DNA of 43,000 nt from Cryptomeria japonica (taxonomy: Eukaryota; Streptophyta; Pinopsida; Cupressales; Cupressaceae), in NCBI RefSeq assembly GCF_030272615.1, contig NC_081410.1:506338442-506381441 (forward strand), given 5' to 3'. The translations under genes and the position numbers were made by a program. The notes under the pieces were generated by a model that was not told the DNA's origin, searched no databases, and was given only the letters and a program-made list of their open reading frames with translations. Of this stretch, positions 21,990 to 33,505 are shown in pieces. How positions within the stretch are numbered: the stretch's first letter is position 1; each line of letters opens with the position of its first letter.

Positions 21990-23517
21990 AGAAGGTCATC
22001 AAACAAACGCTATTTTTGGGAAGTTAAAGATATTGATCGATCTAATCCTTATAATTGCCAAATAATTAATGGCATTAGAAGTTTGCATCAAGCGATGACT
22101 ACAGGACATAGCAAATCTTTTGTGGTTCAAGTAAGAGAACTTAAAACTTGTTTTCTATTGAAATTGCATTAAAAATAAGTCATGTCTATAGAACTTAACA
22201 AACCTCTCATGATTTAGGTAAGAGAAAAATCTTGTTTTTATGTTGATTTCATTGAAAACAATACATATTCAACAATGTCAAAACATTAGAGATGAATTTG
22301 TTTCACAATGGGACATGAAACAATTAGTTGCAATGCCTCCTTATAAAGACAACATTGTAGATATTCATGATCCTCTATATTTAGTTGATTATGAACGTGT
22401 GTCTGATTTAGTTGTGCCAGCTATAGTTGCATTTTATTTACATATCCTTACATATTTTCATGTACTTTGTTTAAATTTAAATTAAATTTGAATTCTTTAT
22501 ACATTCTACCATACACTATATAATTTAATTTTTTGTAATTTGTGGTGTACAAGTGATATTTTTGCTGTGCTTGCAGATCCTGACAATGTAGAAGGTGTTG
22601 AGTATCACCTACTATGATGGACAAAACTAGAATGAAAATTGTTAGAATCAGTGGAAGATGCTGATGGGGAAAAATATCCCATTGGATCATGTTAGGAATT
22701 GGATGCAGAAAATATCAATTATATGCAGACAAATATTAAACACACGGATGAAAAACACAAAAATAAAAATAGTGAAGAGACAATATTTAATGTGGTGCAC
22801 CCAATCTTGGGCTACATCCACCAAACAGAGAGTTCAATATTATTATGTAATAAATAAAAATTGATTACATCTAGCAATCCCCTTTCAACTCAATACCACT
22901 GCCAAATGATACAAAATTATCTATAGAAAACCCCAACCCTTAGCCTTTTTATCAAGACTTATATTAGTTACAAAATTAGGATTACAACATGTTAGCCAAT
23001 AGAAAAATAACACCCTATGCCTTTATAAAATAATAAATCTTTTTGGCCTTGTGGGGCGTTGCCCTTGGACCCCGCCCTATATCACGATAGGAAACCCAGA
23101 AGAGGCATTGTCCCTAGACCCCACAAGGGGCACTGGCCCTTGACCCTATCTTGGGGGTGCTACCCCCAAACCCTCGTCAAAAAATATGGGGGGAAACCAT
23201 GTCGATAGAAGTAGGGAAAATTTAACCTCCAAGTCTGATTAGGCTCCATATACAATAGATCAGTCATTGTTGAAGGTACTTATTATCAACAAATGAATAT
23301 AGATAACAATGGTGTTACATTTATTGAATACATGCCTGACCAAAAAGTTTTGCATTATAGTCACTTTGTTATAGCAACAAGATTACATTTTGAAACTTTA
23401 CCAAAAAGAGGTCGTGGCCCCCAAAAGTGGAGGTTGCCTATCCAAAATCATGAAAGGATATTAGAGATAGTAAAAGACAAAGAGAATCCAGATTTTATGT
23501 ACCATGAGCTCACTTAA
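21990..23517 (+). pseudogene. Unrecognised decayed ORF, split by a solo LTR
   Basis: Coding-like sequence begins within a few bases of the Tat pol stop. Visible blocks are RYFWEVKDIDRSNPY and RSLHQAMTTGHSKSFVVQV (about 22008-22135), RDEFVSQWDMKQLVAMPPY and VDIHDPLYLVDYERVSDLVV (22285-22425), VEGVEYHLL and LLESVEDADGEKYPIGS (22590-22689). After the solo LTR come VIVEGTYYQQM and LHYSHFVIATRLHF, ending HELT-stop at 23517. Joining the blocks across the insertion and one GATCA copy keeps the frame. A TTTGCTGTGCTTGCAG sequence ending at 22577 could be a splice acceptor. There is a local duplication (22120-22171 versus 22205-22258), one frameshift and several stops. I cannot name the family; a captured gene or another transposon's ORF are both possible. 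Confidence 0.6.
22690..23257 (+). mobile_element. Solo LTR inside the unrecognised ORF
   Basis: 568 bp, starting TGTTAGGAATTGGATGC and ending CCATATACAATA (CA end probably mutated to TA). It is flanked by the direct repeat GATCA at 22685-22689 and 23258-23262. It includes an LTR-like block, GTGGTGCACCCAATCTTGGG. A GC-rich segment with GGGGCGTTGCCC and related phrases lies at about 23050-23170. The host frame resumes exactly across it. Confidence 0.85.
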
Positions 23518-25010
23518 TTTATTAGAACAAGTGAACTTATGTAATGCCAGCCAAAATACCCTAGAGAAATTAAACTACTAACACATTAATGGAGACAATT
23601 TTTTATTTATTTATCATCTATGATCAACTAATGCAACATATAATTCCATTATTTAATTGCACTCATTAACCAATTACCCATAATGAACATACATCATTTC
23701 ACATTGCATTAATTTACACAAGTGGAATAAACATAAACTACATTAATCTTTCCCTAGGGTACTTCAACTTCATCACTTAATTAACTACCATAATGACATT
23801 ATATTCACATTGAATCTTTAATCAATCTATAATATAATGCATCATAATCATTTTCTTCAATGAGATATGCTACCTACTAATTATTTACCCAATATGATAT
23901 GCATACTATTATAGCATCCTTTTAGCATGATACATTTAATCCTTTCTAATGCAAGACTAACCCCCTTAGATCTACATTCATTTTATGCACCAAATGCAAA
24001 TGTGTCTTAACCCAACAATTCCTATCTACATGCTCTTTATCCTTTTTCCATGATAATGAAATACTAATGCATAGGTATAATCCATCTTTACTAATCCATT
24101 TAACCCTGCTACAAATGAATCTAATTTCCTATCATGATTATCTCCTTATCATTAATTCCAATGTATAGTGCGAGTATCTTAATGCTTTCTTACTTAATAA
24201 ATCAACATACATACTATACATGCTTCCTATCTTTCAATGCATCTACATGATTCCATTTCATCATTAATTAAATCTAATTTACATTTCCTCAACATATTGA
24301 ACTGTTGCAATTTTAAATCATTTCATTCTTAAGATTCCTTCATACACATTTATTTACATTCTAAAAATAACCATAGCATTCCCTTATTTCATCTAAGACA
24401 ATTATAATATAATGTGATCCATTTCTATTTCAAATATAAACCATTACAATTGCAAGTACATTAACTCATTTCTATTCTATAAGTACATCATGATACATCA
24501 TATAGTCTCATTATAATTTATGACATAATCCTAAATTCCATCTACAAATTTATCAATTACATAAAATACATCAAGAGCATAGCTCTCCCTAATAAATGAT
24601 TCCAACTACTACATACAGGATATTGCATTACATGAATACATCATATCCATTACATAAATCTGCTACAAGGTACATCCATAATTCCATCAATAAGAAGAAT
24701 CCACATCCACACATGACGAAATCCAAGAGAACATCCCAATGGCTAAAAAACACAAACCACCCGACCATGTGGAACCAAAGGAAACACCCCCCATGCTAGG
24801 AAATGACACAAGGTCCCAACACACACTCTAAACCTAAGCTGGCACTAATAAATAAAGAGACTAAACCACACAAGGACTCTCATGCAAGGACCAATCACAA
24901 CACAACAAGAATAAAATCCCAGAGGATTACAATTCATCAAGGCATAAAAGAAACCAACTGGGCATAAATAAAAATCATCAAAGGAACACATGTAGGGGTG
25001 GAGTGTCATC
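23518..25010. other. AT-rich non-coding DNA
   Basis: About 1.5 kb without convincing coding sequence. It is rich in CAT, TTAAT and ACAT words, with stops in all frames. It may be old LTR or untranslated element sequence, but no termini could be recognised. It ends at the target duplication of the element starting at 25016. Confidence 0.5.
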
Positions 25011-25015
25011 ACATG

Positions 25016-25780
25016 TGATGTAGGAGCATCCCTGGTCGATGAGAAATCTTGCATCAACCAAAACATTTTCCTTTCTTGTTTAATTCTTTATGTAGTTTCA
25101 GTATTCTTACCGGTAGCTTCTTGTTCTTCATGGTAGATCTTGTTTATAGTTTCCTGGCGGTTTCATGTGGTTGATTCCAGATTTCTAGTTCATATGGGTT
25201 CTTCTCCGGGTAGTTTTTGCTTCTGGTTGGCTGTTTCTGGGTTCCTAAGATAGTTCTTGTGCTTACCATTTGGTTTTCCTTCATTACCGGCACAATTATT
25301 AGTGTGTGGATCTATCTTGGGTCTTGTCCGAAGTTCCTTGGCATGTGGCCGACCTTCCTATTGATCCACATCTCTTGGTTGTTATTTTCTGGAAGGATTT
25401 CTTAAATCATAGGGCCGACCTAATTACACATTTCATTTTATTGTATTGGTGAATATAATATTTTGAGGCCGACCCGGATATGTTCCAGTGGGTATAAATA
25501 CAATGTTATGTAATCATTTGTAAGGGCAGAGGGATTAGAACTTAGAATAAGGATTGAGATTCGTATGTTGTGATCTAGTTGATTCTTAGACTCCCGGTTG
25601 ACTACCAGATGTTCTTTGATGATAATCTGATGATTGCCAGATGATTTCTGAAAGTTCTAAGGCTTGAATATGGCCTGTTTACATGAATTTGTTATGTTTT
25701 CTTACTGTTTTCAATGTGTCACTCTTGCTGCATAATCCGGTTGACTCTTTTGAGAGTTTTCACTAGTTATGGTTGTATCG
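25016..25780 (+). repeat. 5' LTR of the gag-protease gypsy element
   Basis: 765 bp, beginning TGATGTAGGAGCATC and ending GGTTGTATCG. The partner LTR shows TGATGCA...TGCATCA termini, a 7-bp inverted repeat, so the last base here is mutated. A TATA box (TATAAATAC) is at about 25494-25502. It lacks a segment of about 45 bp present in the 3' LTR near 28365-28410. The small open frames inside are not genes. Confidence 0.93.
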
Positions 25781-25781
25781 A

Positions 25782-25794
25782 TTGGTATTAGAGC
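25782..25794 (+). other. Primer-binding site
   Basis: TTGGTATTAGAGC follows the LTR after one base and matches the initiator-Met tRNA 3' complement with one change. Confidence 0.88.
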
Positions 25795-25931
25795 TAGTTA
25801 TAGACCAGCTAGTGGAATAATCATCTAAGGCATTCCTTGAGGTGGACAGATCATTGATTGGAGGTAGGCTATGTGTGTGTTCAATAGATCATCGAGGGGA
25901 GGCAATTGAAACCAGTAGTTAGATCACCGAG

Positions 25932-27059
25932 TTGAGGCAGTTCACTGGAGTGGAACAAATGATGAAAGACTTCAAGAATGAAGTGAGGAATGAAATTTGG
26001 AATGCTTTGGCTGGTTTGCAAAGAAACCTTGACTCTGAGGATGAGTATGAGGAAGCCGATGAAGAGCTTGAGGAAGCTGAAGGATTGAAAGATGAGAGAG
26101 AGGAAAGATTCCTAAGAGTAGTGGTGCAAGCAAGTAAAGTGCATAAAGTTGAGGTTTCTAACTTTTCTAGAACGGTGAACCTAGAGGATTTTATTGATTG
26201 AATTGGAGAGTTGGAGGACTACTTTGAGTTTGAGGATGTCAAGGACCCACGAAGAGTCTGGTTGGCACAAACCAAGATGAAAGGGCATGTTGCCTTGTGG
26301 TGGAAAGAGTTGCAGAAAGACATAGTTGAGAATGGTGAATTGAAGATCACCTAGTGGAGACAGATGGTTGCAAGGTTGAAGGCCAAGTTCATACTAGGAG
26401 ACTATGAACTGGAGTTGTTCAAGAAGTTGCAAAACCTAAAACAGCGAAACATGACTGTAAAGGAATATACTGAGGAATTATACAAGGTGGTAATCAGATC
26501 TAGACATAGAGAGATGGATAGAGAAAATGTGGCAAGGTACATCAATGGACATTCTTTTAACATTCAAGATGAGATGAGTATTTTGAAGGTTTCAATAGTC
26601 GAAGAAGCTTACCAATATGCTTTGAAGGTTGAGGAGAAGGTGAGAAGAAGACAACCAAATAAGGGAAAGGAGAAATTCAAGATGAATGATAGCATGAAGA
26701 AACCAGTTGAAGAAGAGGAGTCAAAACCTAAGTGGAGTAAAGAATCAAAACAAAAGACACCAAGGAAGGGTAGCAATAGTACCGATAGAGAATTTCTTGG
26801 CAAATGTTTCAAGTGTGGAGAAACTAGACATAGATCCTATGAATGTAAGCAAGGAATGGCAAGAGGTTGTGTGGCAAGTGAAGAACCAAATGGTACCGAT
26901 TTTTACTATGCACCAGAGCAAGGAGAATCCATTATGTTCAGAAGAAAGGATATCGGATCTACTCAAAGGAAGACTCTTTTCCGGTCTATATGCAAATCAG
27001 GTGGTAAGTGTTGCAAGGTCATTGTAGATAGTGAAAGTACTGATAATTTAGTATCTTAG
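25932..27059 (+). pseudogene. Chromovirus-like gag, in two pieces
   Basis: The first ATG in frame is at about 25961. An acidic N-terminus (EDEYEEADEELEEAE) leads into the gag core: VSNFSRTVNLEDFID, GELEDYFEFEDV, KMKGHVALWWKELQ, LKAKFILGDYELELF, LKQRNMTVKEYTEE and ARYINGHSFNIQDEM. A basic segment and one CCHC knuckle, CFKCGETRHRSYEC (about 26806-26847), follow. Only two stops break it, at 26199-26201 and 26352-26354, both at expected Trp positions. This is the best preserved gag in the window. A fusion to protease continues in the same frame. Confidence 0.92.
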
Positions 27060-27437
27060 GAGATGGTTGAGAAGCTTGGCTTGAAGAGGCTTGAGCATCC
27101 TTGTCCTTATGAGGTAATTTGGTTACAAGATGATTAGAAGGTAGAGATAAAGGAGTAGTGTTGGGTGAGTTTCAATATTGAGCCTTTCAGAGATGAAGTT
27201 TTATGTGATATTGTGTCAATAAATGTTTGTCATGTCTTGCTGGGAAAACCTTGGCAGTATCATAGAGGAGCTATTTATGACTGTAGAAGAAACCTATTTA
27301 CTATTGAAAAGGATGGGCATAAGTTCAAATTGATTTCTTTGAGGGAGAAAGAGAAGGAGGTGAAGAATCTGAGTCTTGAGAAAAGTTGCAGGAAGCCGAT
27401 AGAAGAGATTATACCAGAAGGTGACATTAGTTGGTAG
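26975..27437 (+). pseudogene. Gypsy protease with altered active site
   Basis: KVIVDSESTDNLVS occupies the retropepsin active site; the normal D-S-G-S reads D-S-E-S, so the conserved Gly is replaced by Glu. Downstream, after stops at 27057, 27135 and 27156, the frame 27165-27437 has VCHVLLGKPWQYHRGAIYD and RRNLFTIEKDGHKF, the normal C-terminal half of a chromovirus protease and its linker. Polyprotein cleavage would be lost. Confidence 0.88.
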
Positions 27438-27770
27438 AAGGGTCTGATAGATGAGTCTGATGAACAGATGGAACTAGTCGACAGAGAACTCATGGTGACA
27501 AACTGGATGAAGTCTTGTGGAAGAAGAAATCCTAAGTTGCAGAAGAAAGAAGGCAGTACATAAGGAGAATGTGTAGGTCTGAAGCAATGAAAGAAAACCA
27601 AAGGGAGTCAAAGGTTAGAGAAGCCGGTTGAAGCACTGAGAGAGATAGAGTAGAGATTGGTAGATAAAGAAGATATTTGGATCATAAATGAGCATGGGAT
27701 CTTCATCCTGAATCCTTTTAGATATTTATGAGTTGCCTCTCATGCAACATCTTTTTCTACCTGGGTTGTC
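27438..27770 (+). other. Internal remnant before the 3' LTR
   Basis: About 330 bp of purine-rich sequence with stops in all frames. The segment encoding DKEDIWIINEHGIF near 27665 looks like a fragment of pol or its end. No polypurine tract is obvious immediately before 27771. The deletion that removed RT to integrase probably lies in or near this segment. Confidence 0.5.
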
Positions 27771-28585
27771 TGATGCAGGAGCATCACCGGTCAATGAGCA
27801 ATATTGCATCAACCAAAACATTTTCCTTTCTTGTTTAGTTCTTTGTGTTGTTTTAGTATTCTTACTGGTATGTACCGGTAGCTTCTTGTTCTTCATGGTA
27901 GATCTTATTTGCAGTTTCTTGGTGGTTTCATGTGGTTGATTCCAGATTTCTAGTTCATTAAGGTTCTTCTTCTCTGAGCAGTTTTTGCTTCCGGTTGATT
28001 ATTTTTGGGTTCCTGGGATAGTTCTTGTGCTTACCAGTTGGTTTTCCTTCATTACCGACATGATTATTGGCATGTGGATCCATCTTAGGTCTTGTCCAAT
28101 GTTTCTTTGCATGTGGCCGACCTTCCTGCTGATCCAAATCTCTTGGTTGTTATTTTTTGGAAGGATTTCTTAAATCTTAGGGCCGGCCTAATTACACATT
28201 TCATTTTCCTGCATTGGTGAATGTAATCTTTTGAGGCCGACCTGGATATGTTCCGGTAGGTATAAATATGATGCTATGTAATCATTTGTAAGGGTAGAGG
28301 AAGTATAACTTAGAATAAGGATTGAGATTTACATGTTGTGATCCAGTTCATTCTCAGAGTCCTGGTTGGATTGTATCTAGCTTGAAGCCTGCATGTAACC
28401 GGTTAACTATCAAATGTTCTTTGATGACAATTTGATAATTACTGGATGATTGCCAGAAGTTCTAAGGCTTGAATATGGTCTATTTATATGAATTTGTTAT
28501 GTTTTCTTACTTCTTTCATTGTGTCACTCTTGCTGCATAATATGATTGACTCTTTTGAGGGTTTTCACCAGTTTTGGCTGCATCA
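27771..28585 (+). repeat. 3' LTR of the gag-protease gypsy element
   Basis: 815 bp, beginning TGATGCAGGAGCATC and ending GGCTGCATCA. It carries TATAAATATG at about 28261. It aligns with 25016-25780 throughout except for an extra segment of about 45 bp that includes TGCATGTAACCGGTT. Confidence 0.94.
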
Positions 28586-28590
28586 ACATG

Positions 28591-30962
28591 CCATCCTCAA
28601 ACACAACAAGTATTACAACATAAGGCACTAGCCTGATGGACATGCGGATCCATCTCAACCTATGAGAGATCAAGAAAGACTGTCTTGCCATAGCAATGAC
28701 CTTCTCATACTTATCCTAAAACATCCTCCCTAGGATCAAGTCATGAGGCTCACATCAATTTTATCTTAATTAATGAATCTAATTACCCAACCCATTAATT
28801 ATTAGGTTATCACTTATTTAACATCATGATAAATTCCCAATGTGCCCTGACGGTATAGACTTCATGCATCCTTACAAGGAGCCTCATTCAAGCCTATCTC
28901 TCGTGACCTTGGTCATCACAAGGAAGCCTGATCCCCCTAACATGGAACCAACAATAATAATCCACAAGAGGCTCCAAAATCAAAATGCAAATCTAAAAAC
29001 CATAATCAACAATATGCAGCCAATAACTGTCATCCATGTACAAGAACATACAAATGGCTATAGGAGAACAAAACCAAAAGAGCCTCTTGGCAAACCAAAT
29101 ACATCAAGGGCCATCAAACCTATCATTAACAATAGATACAGTCACAACAAGGCCTTTCACTTGTTGGCTCAAGAATCACAATTCCAACACTCTTCTTTCA
29201 TGGCACTTCAACATGAAAGAGAGCCTATCCAAAAAACAATCATAAAATGATTGAGAAACACAAGAAAACCATAAGAGATCATCAAAACCAATCAACCAAC
29301 ACTGAAAAAAAATCAATCAAGCCCTCAAAATGCCTCTGGTACTGACCCAAACTAAGCAAATGTCAAATAAACTGCAAAACCTAACAAAACCTTAAAACTC
29401 TACAGATTGGTGCATTTGTTCAATTCAATGGCACATACATTCAAATAGAACATATGTATTGTTTTGTAGCACATATGTTCAATTAGATGGTGCATATGTT
29501 CAATTCTATGGTACATTTGTCATAGAGACCAAAATTTGCAGAAAAATGCCAAGTATGGAATCCAAAATACAAAATGCACAGATAGGGTAAAATGATGAAA
29601 CTAATTTCACTAGAAACACATTGAAAAGAACTTAAAGATGATGAAAATAGATTATAATGAGAAAAAGAGAGGTTCTAAATCTTGTCAAAAATATATCGCT
29701 GTCTTAGGAACAAAACACTTTCCAGAAAACACAAAGGCTATCAACACTCAGAAATGTCACTTAAAACATTACCAAAAGTCAACAATCTCTCATACAAACT
29801 CAATACCTCATTCAAAATATAGAATAACATCATAAAAAACACATAATACATTCATGAAGAGAGGAAAGAGGCTTCACACATCTCCCTCATGACAATGTCA
29901 GACCGAGAGGTTCACAAAGAGCTCCAATCTCACTCAAAGCCCCAAATCCTCAATAAAAGAATTCACAATAAAGATATTCAATCTCCAAGGCAATAATAAA
30001 TGAATATGACAATGTGCAAATAAATAAATCAAGGAAAGAAGTGCAATACTCAGACTGTGCATTCACGACAATTCTCACAAACAACTTTTTTCCAATCCAA
30101 ACTAAGCAATATAATTTACACCCATTGATTTCTCTTTAAAATATTTTAAAACCAAATAAAAGAGGTAAAAATACCATTCCCAACTCCCCAAACAATGTAG
30201 ACATGGAGCATACAATCTGGAAATCTGAAAAACTAAAACAAAGGCAAAAAGACTCCAATCTGCACCCTGTGTGATGGCAAGAAGTTGATGAAGAGCCCAC
30301 ACAAAACTCCAACAAGCTCCAGAAAATCCAAATGAAGAAATCCAAAAGCCAAGAATCAAATTTGTGGAGAAACCAAGAGAATGTAACCCATGAACCATCA
30401 CAGGATTGCAAATAAAAACCATGAAAAACCAAAAACCCTAGCTTCCTCATTAGCCAATCAAAATATTCCAATTCAAAATATATTTCGCCTACCCGCTATA
30501 GTTATAATATTTTATTTTTCATTTCAAATTCCCCCAATGGGGATAAAGGGTAGGTAGGAAATAATATAAAGCAAATACATTATTATAAGTGGGTGTAATA
30601 AGAGATAAGATAAAATACTTTTCCAACCCCCAAATAATAAACTATGCAATTAACCATAGGCTAAAATAAATCAAATGGGTAATTAAAACCAAGAGCTCAT
30701 AAATAAATTAAAGAGCTAAATAAATATTAGATATCATATAAACAATTAAACCAAAAGCAAATAAATAAATAATTAAACACCAATAAGGGTTAAACCACCA
30801 ATATTAAATAATTATTATACAACAATAATTTTAAGAGGGTTTAATATTTATTTGGTGTTTATTGTTTAATATAAATAACTAATTAAACAATAAAGCCCAA
30901 ATGAACGATAAATAAATAAGTAAATAAAATTACACATAATTAAATACTCAAATAAAAACTAT
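28591..30962. other. Non-coding AT/A-rich DNA
   Basis: No supported gene in about 2.4 kb. The open frames 28840-29250 and 30102-30471 have no recognisable domain and lie in A-rich sequence. A degenerate tandem repeat of about 24 bp based on GCACATATGTTCAATTAGATGGT occupies about 29405-29520. A weak inverted repeat (ATTAAACACCAATAA against TTATTTGGTGTTTA) surrounds 30775-30880. Confidence 0.5.
29405..29520. repeat. Short degenerate tandem repeat, about 24 bp unit
   Basis: Four to five imperfect copies of a word like GGTGCATATGTTCAATTCTAT. Copy boundaries drift by a few bases. Confidence 0.6.
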
Positions 30963-31239
30963 ATTGTCTTCGGACATGTAGTGTTGCGGTTAAAACACTT
31001 CATTGGTGAAGCGGCCACCAAGGTTCAAACCCCTACTGGGCCATTGTGCTCACATGCCTTGTGTCTTCGTTGGGTTGTTGTGCTCGTGGGTTTGAACAAG
31101 TGAAGTGTGGGGATGAGGTCCCCCGATTCTGGCCTCACCGGTTCATAGCTCTAGGTCAAAAGTGTTTCACGTGGAGTCGAAGGGCGTGTCATGCTAGCAT
31201 CACCGATCACGTTAAAACGTTTACCATGCATTAAGAAAA
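30963..31239 (+). mobile_element. Probable tRNA-derived SINE
   Basis: The 5' part resembles a tRNA head: a box A-like TAGTGTTGCGGTT at about 30979-30991 and a box B match GGTTCAAACCC at 31022-31032, about 35 bp apart, the internal RNA polymerase III promoter layout. The body of about 275 bp is GC-rich against its AT-rich surroundings and ends in an oligo-A tail near 31235. A 9-bp direct repeat, AAAAACTAT, flanks it (30954-30962 and 31240-31248). It encodes no protein; such elements depend on LINE machinery. I do not recognise the family. Confidence 0.72.
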
Positions 31240-31248
31240 AAAAACTAT

Positions 31249-32029
31249 TTTGAACCAATAATTAAATTAATCAAGGACTATATAAAATCACACATCAAAT
31301 TAATTAAATAAATCAATAAACTCATGCATACTCACAACACCACAACTTACTAAAGACATGGTGGATTACGCCAAGACGCCGACAACTCACAATGAACAAC
31401 TTAGACCTAGAGTATGTGTAGGGAACTCATGTCATCCCTGAACCACATAAGCCATTGGAATTAAAGACACACTCAAACCTATGAAGCCAGGTGGAGTCAA
31501 TGTCTGACACCTGCAAACCCTGCAACCACAAAACAACGATACAACATATATGCATATATCTCATAACAAACAAGTGATAGGGAATCACGATGACACATCC
31601 TGCTCGCAGTGAGTGATGTGACATCGCCCCTCTCATGAAGACAGTCATACAATAATCAAACACATCTCATAAACATCTCATCACATATAATCATGAAATA
31701 GGGTTAGTGTAACCATAATCAAAACCATGATAAATCTAATCTATCAATAATCTATCGCATAGTAATCATATAAAATTCATCAAGCACATGTATCCTTCAA
31801 ATCACATGATCTGTAATCATAGAGTCATCATCATATAAATCATCCCAAATAGCATATGTCCAATAATGTATAGTATCATAATGAGTAACTGAAACAAATA
31901 ATCATCATCCATATCATCATAAATAGTCTAGATAAGTCTATCATGCATGAAATAAAAGTCAACTATTGTCAAAACAAGTCAAGTCAAGGGTGGACACTAC
32001 AACTCATGTATTTTTTTGACCATGATACA
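31249..32029. other. Non-coding DNA, nothing recognised
   Basis: No domain-bearing ORF, element terminus or RNA gene is visible. A minus-strand frame at 31427-31663 has no recognisable features. Confidence 0.45.
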
Positions 32030-32290
32030 TGTCTATATATGCATATATATATGTACATACATACATGTATATATATGTATGTACTTTTTTTTTGGATTGT
32101 CATACATATGCACATATGTACATTCGAGCTATTTTTTGGATCGCTTTACATATGTACACATGTACATTTGAGTTATTTTTTGCAACATATGTACACATGT
32201 ACACATATACATATACATATATATTAGAGTTATTTTAAATTGCAATATATACATATGCACACATGTACATTTGAGTTAATTTGTTGTAAC
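32030..32290. repeat. Degenerate tandem repeat with ATATGTACACATGTACATTTGAG
   Basis: About four copies, 45-60 bp apart, of CATATGTACACATGTACA followed by a TTGAGTTATTTT-like spacer, at about 32105, 32148, 32187 and 32245. The ORFs here are products of the repeat. Confidence 0.7.
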
Positions 32291-32339
32291 TGCTTTGCAA
32301 TCAAAATTTGCACAATTTGAGTTAATTTGTTGCATTCTA

Positions 32340-33190
32340 TCTTTAATTGATTTGAATCACTTAGTTGAATTGAATTAATTAATTGATTTGATTTAATTAG
32401 ATTAATTCATTGGATGCATTTGAATCACTTAATTGAATTGATTTAATTTATTTATTGTATTGATTTTAATCACTTAATTAATTGATTAATTTGATGGCTT
32501 GATTAATTGATTAATTTGTTGGCTTGATTAATTGATTAGACTCATTAATTCACTGGATTAATTCATTGGATTGATTATAATCACTTAATTGATTTGCACC
32601 ACTTAATTGAATTCAATTAATTAATTGATTTGAATTATTTGACTAATTGAATTGATTAATTGATTTGAATTATTATTAATTCATTGAATTGATTTGATTA
32701 ATAGATTTAATTGGTTAATTCATTGGATGTATTTGAATCACTTAATTGAATTGATTTAATTAAATCATTGGATTGATTTGAATCACTTAATCAATTGATT
32801 AATTCGTTGGATTGATTAATTGATTGGATTGATTAATTCATTGCATTAATTCATTGGATTGATTTGAATAATTGATTTGAATTAATTGATTTGATTAATT
32901 GATTTTAATTAATGTGATTAATTCATTGAATTGATTTAATTTGATTAATTCATTGTATGTATTTGAATCACTTAATTGAATTGATTTGAATCACTTAATT
33001 AATTGATTAATTCATTGAATTGATTAATTGATTGGATTGATAAATTCATTGCATTAATTCATTGGATTGATTTGATTAATTTATTTGAATTAGTTTGATT
33101 AATTCATTGAATTGGTTTGAATTAATTTGATTAATTCATTGAATTGATTTGATTTGATTTGAATCACTTTTTGATTTGAATTGATCTAAT
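32340..33190. repeat. AT-rich satellite-like repeat with about 210-230 bp higher-order period
   Basis: The region is built from short words such as TTGATTAATT, TTCATTGGATTG and GAATCACTTAATTG. Larger blocks recur. ATTTGAATCACTTAATTGAA appears at about 32418, 32731 and 32961. A block with TGATTGGATTGA followed by TTCATTGCATTAATTC appears at 32821 and again about 208 bp later. This shows segmental duplication on top of short-unit slippage. No coding content. Confidence 0.8.
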
Positions 33191-33409
33191 TAATTTAATA
33201 ATTAAATCATCAATTCAACTAACTAAATAAAATCAACAATTAACAATTCAACTAACTAATTGATTTAATAATTCAATTTATTAAATCAACAATTCAAATA
33301 ACTAAATATCAAAATTTATCATCTAAAATAACATGATCAATTCTATGTAACTTGAAATAATTATAAAAATATAAATAGACACATAGACACGTGTAATTAA
33401 AAAATAAGT

Positions 33410-33505
33410 AATCTCATCAAACAAGTGTGTGTCCGATATGTATAGAATCTCATCAAACATTTACAAGTGTCCGATATGTATATAATCTCATCAAACAAAA
33501 TATGT
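33410..33505. repeat. Tandem repeat, about 37 bp unit
   Basis: Two full and one partial copy of a unit containing AATCTCATCAAACA and GTGTCCGATATGTATA. Confidence 0.8.

Larger units (their letters stand above)
25016..28585 (+). mobile_element. Ty3/gypsy element with gag and protease only
   Basis: Complete insertion of 3570 bp: 5' LTR 25016-25780, primer site, gag, protease, a short remnant and 3' LTR 27771-28585. The target duplication ACATG is perfect at 25011-25015 and 28586-28590. The internal region is only 1990 bp and contains no RT, RNase H or integrase. The gag is of chromovirus type. It is therefore an internally deleted copy or a member of a non-autonomous family that needed enzymes in trans. 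Confidence 0.95.

Noticed and set aside
24596-25066. Small open frames just before the gag-protease element
   Set aside because: Short, no domains, and partly within the LTR.
30963-31040. Functional tRNA gene
   Set aside because: It has box A/B-like motifs but no convincing cloverleaf or acceptor stem, and the sequence continues into a SINE body with an A tail.
32030-33190. CRISPR-like array
   Set aside because: The repeats are degenerate, AT-rich and without regular unique spacers, in a eukaryotic context.
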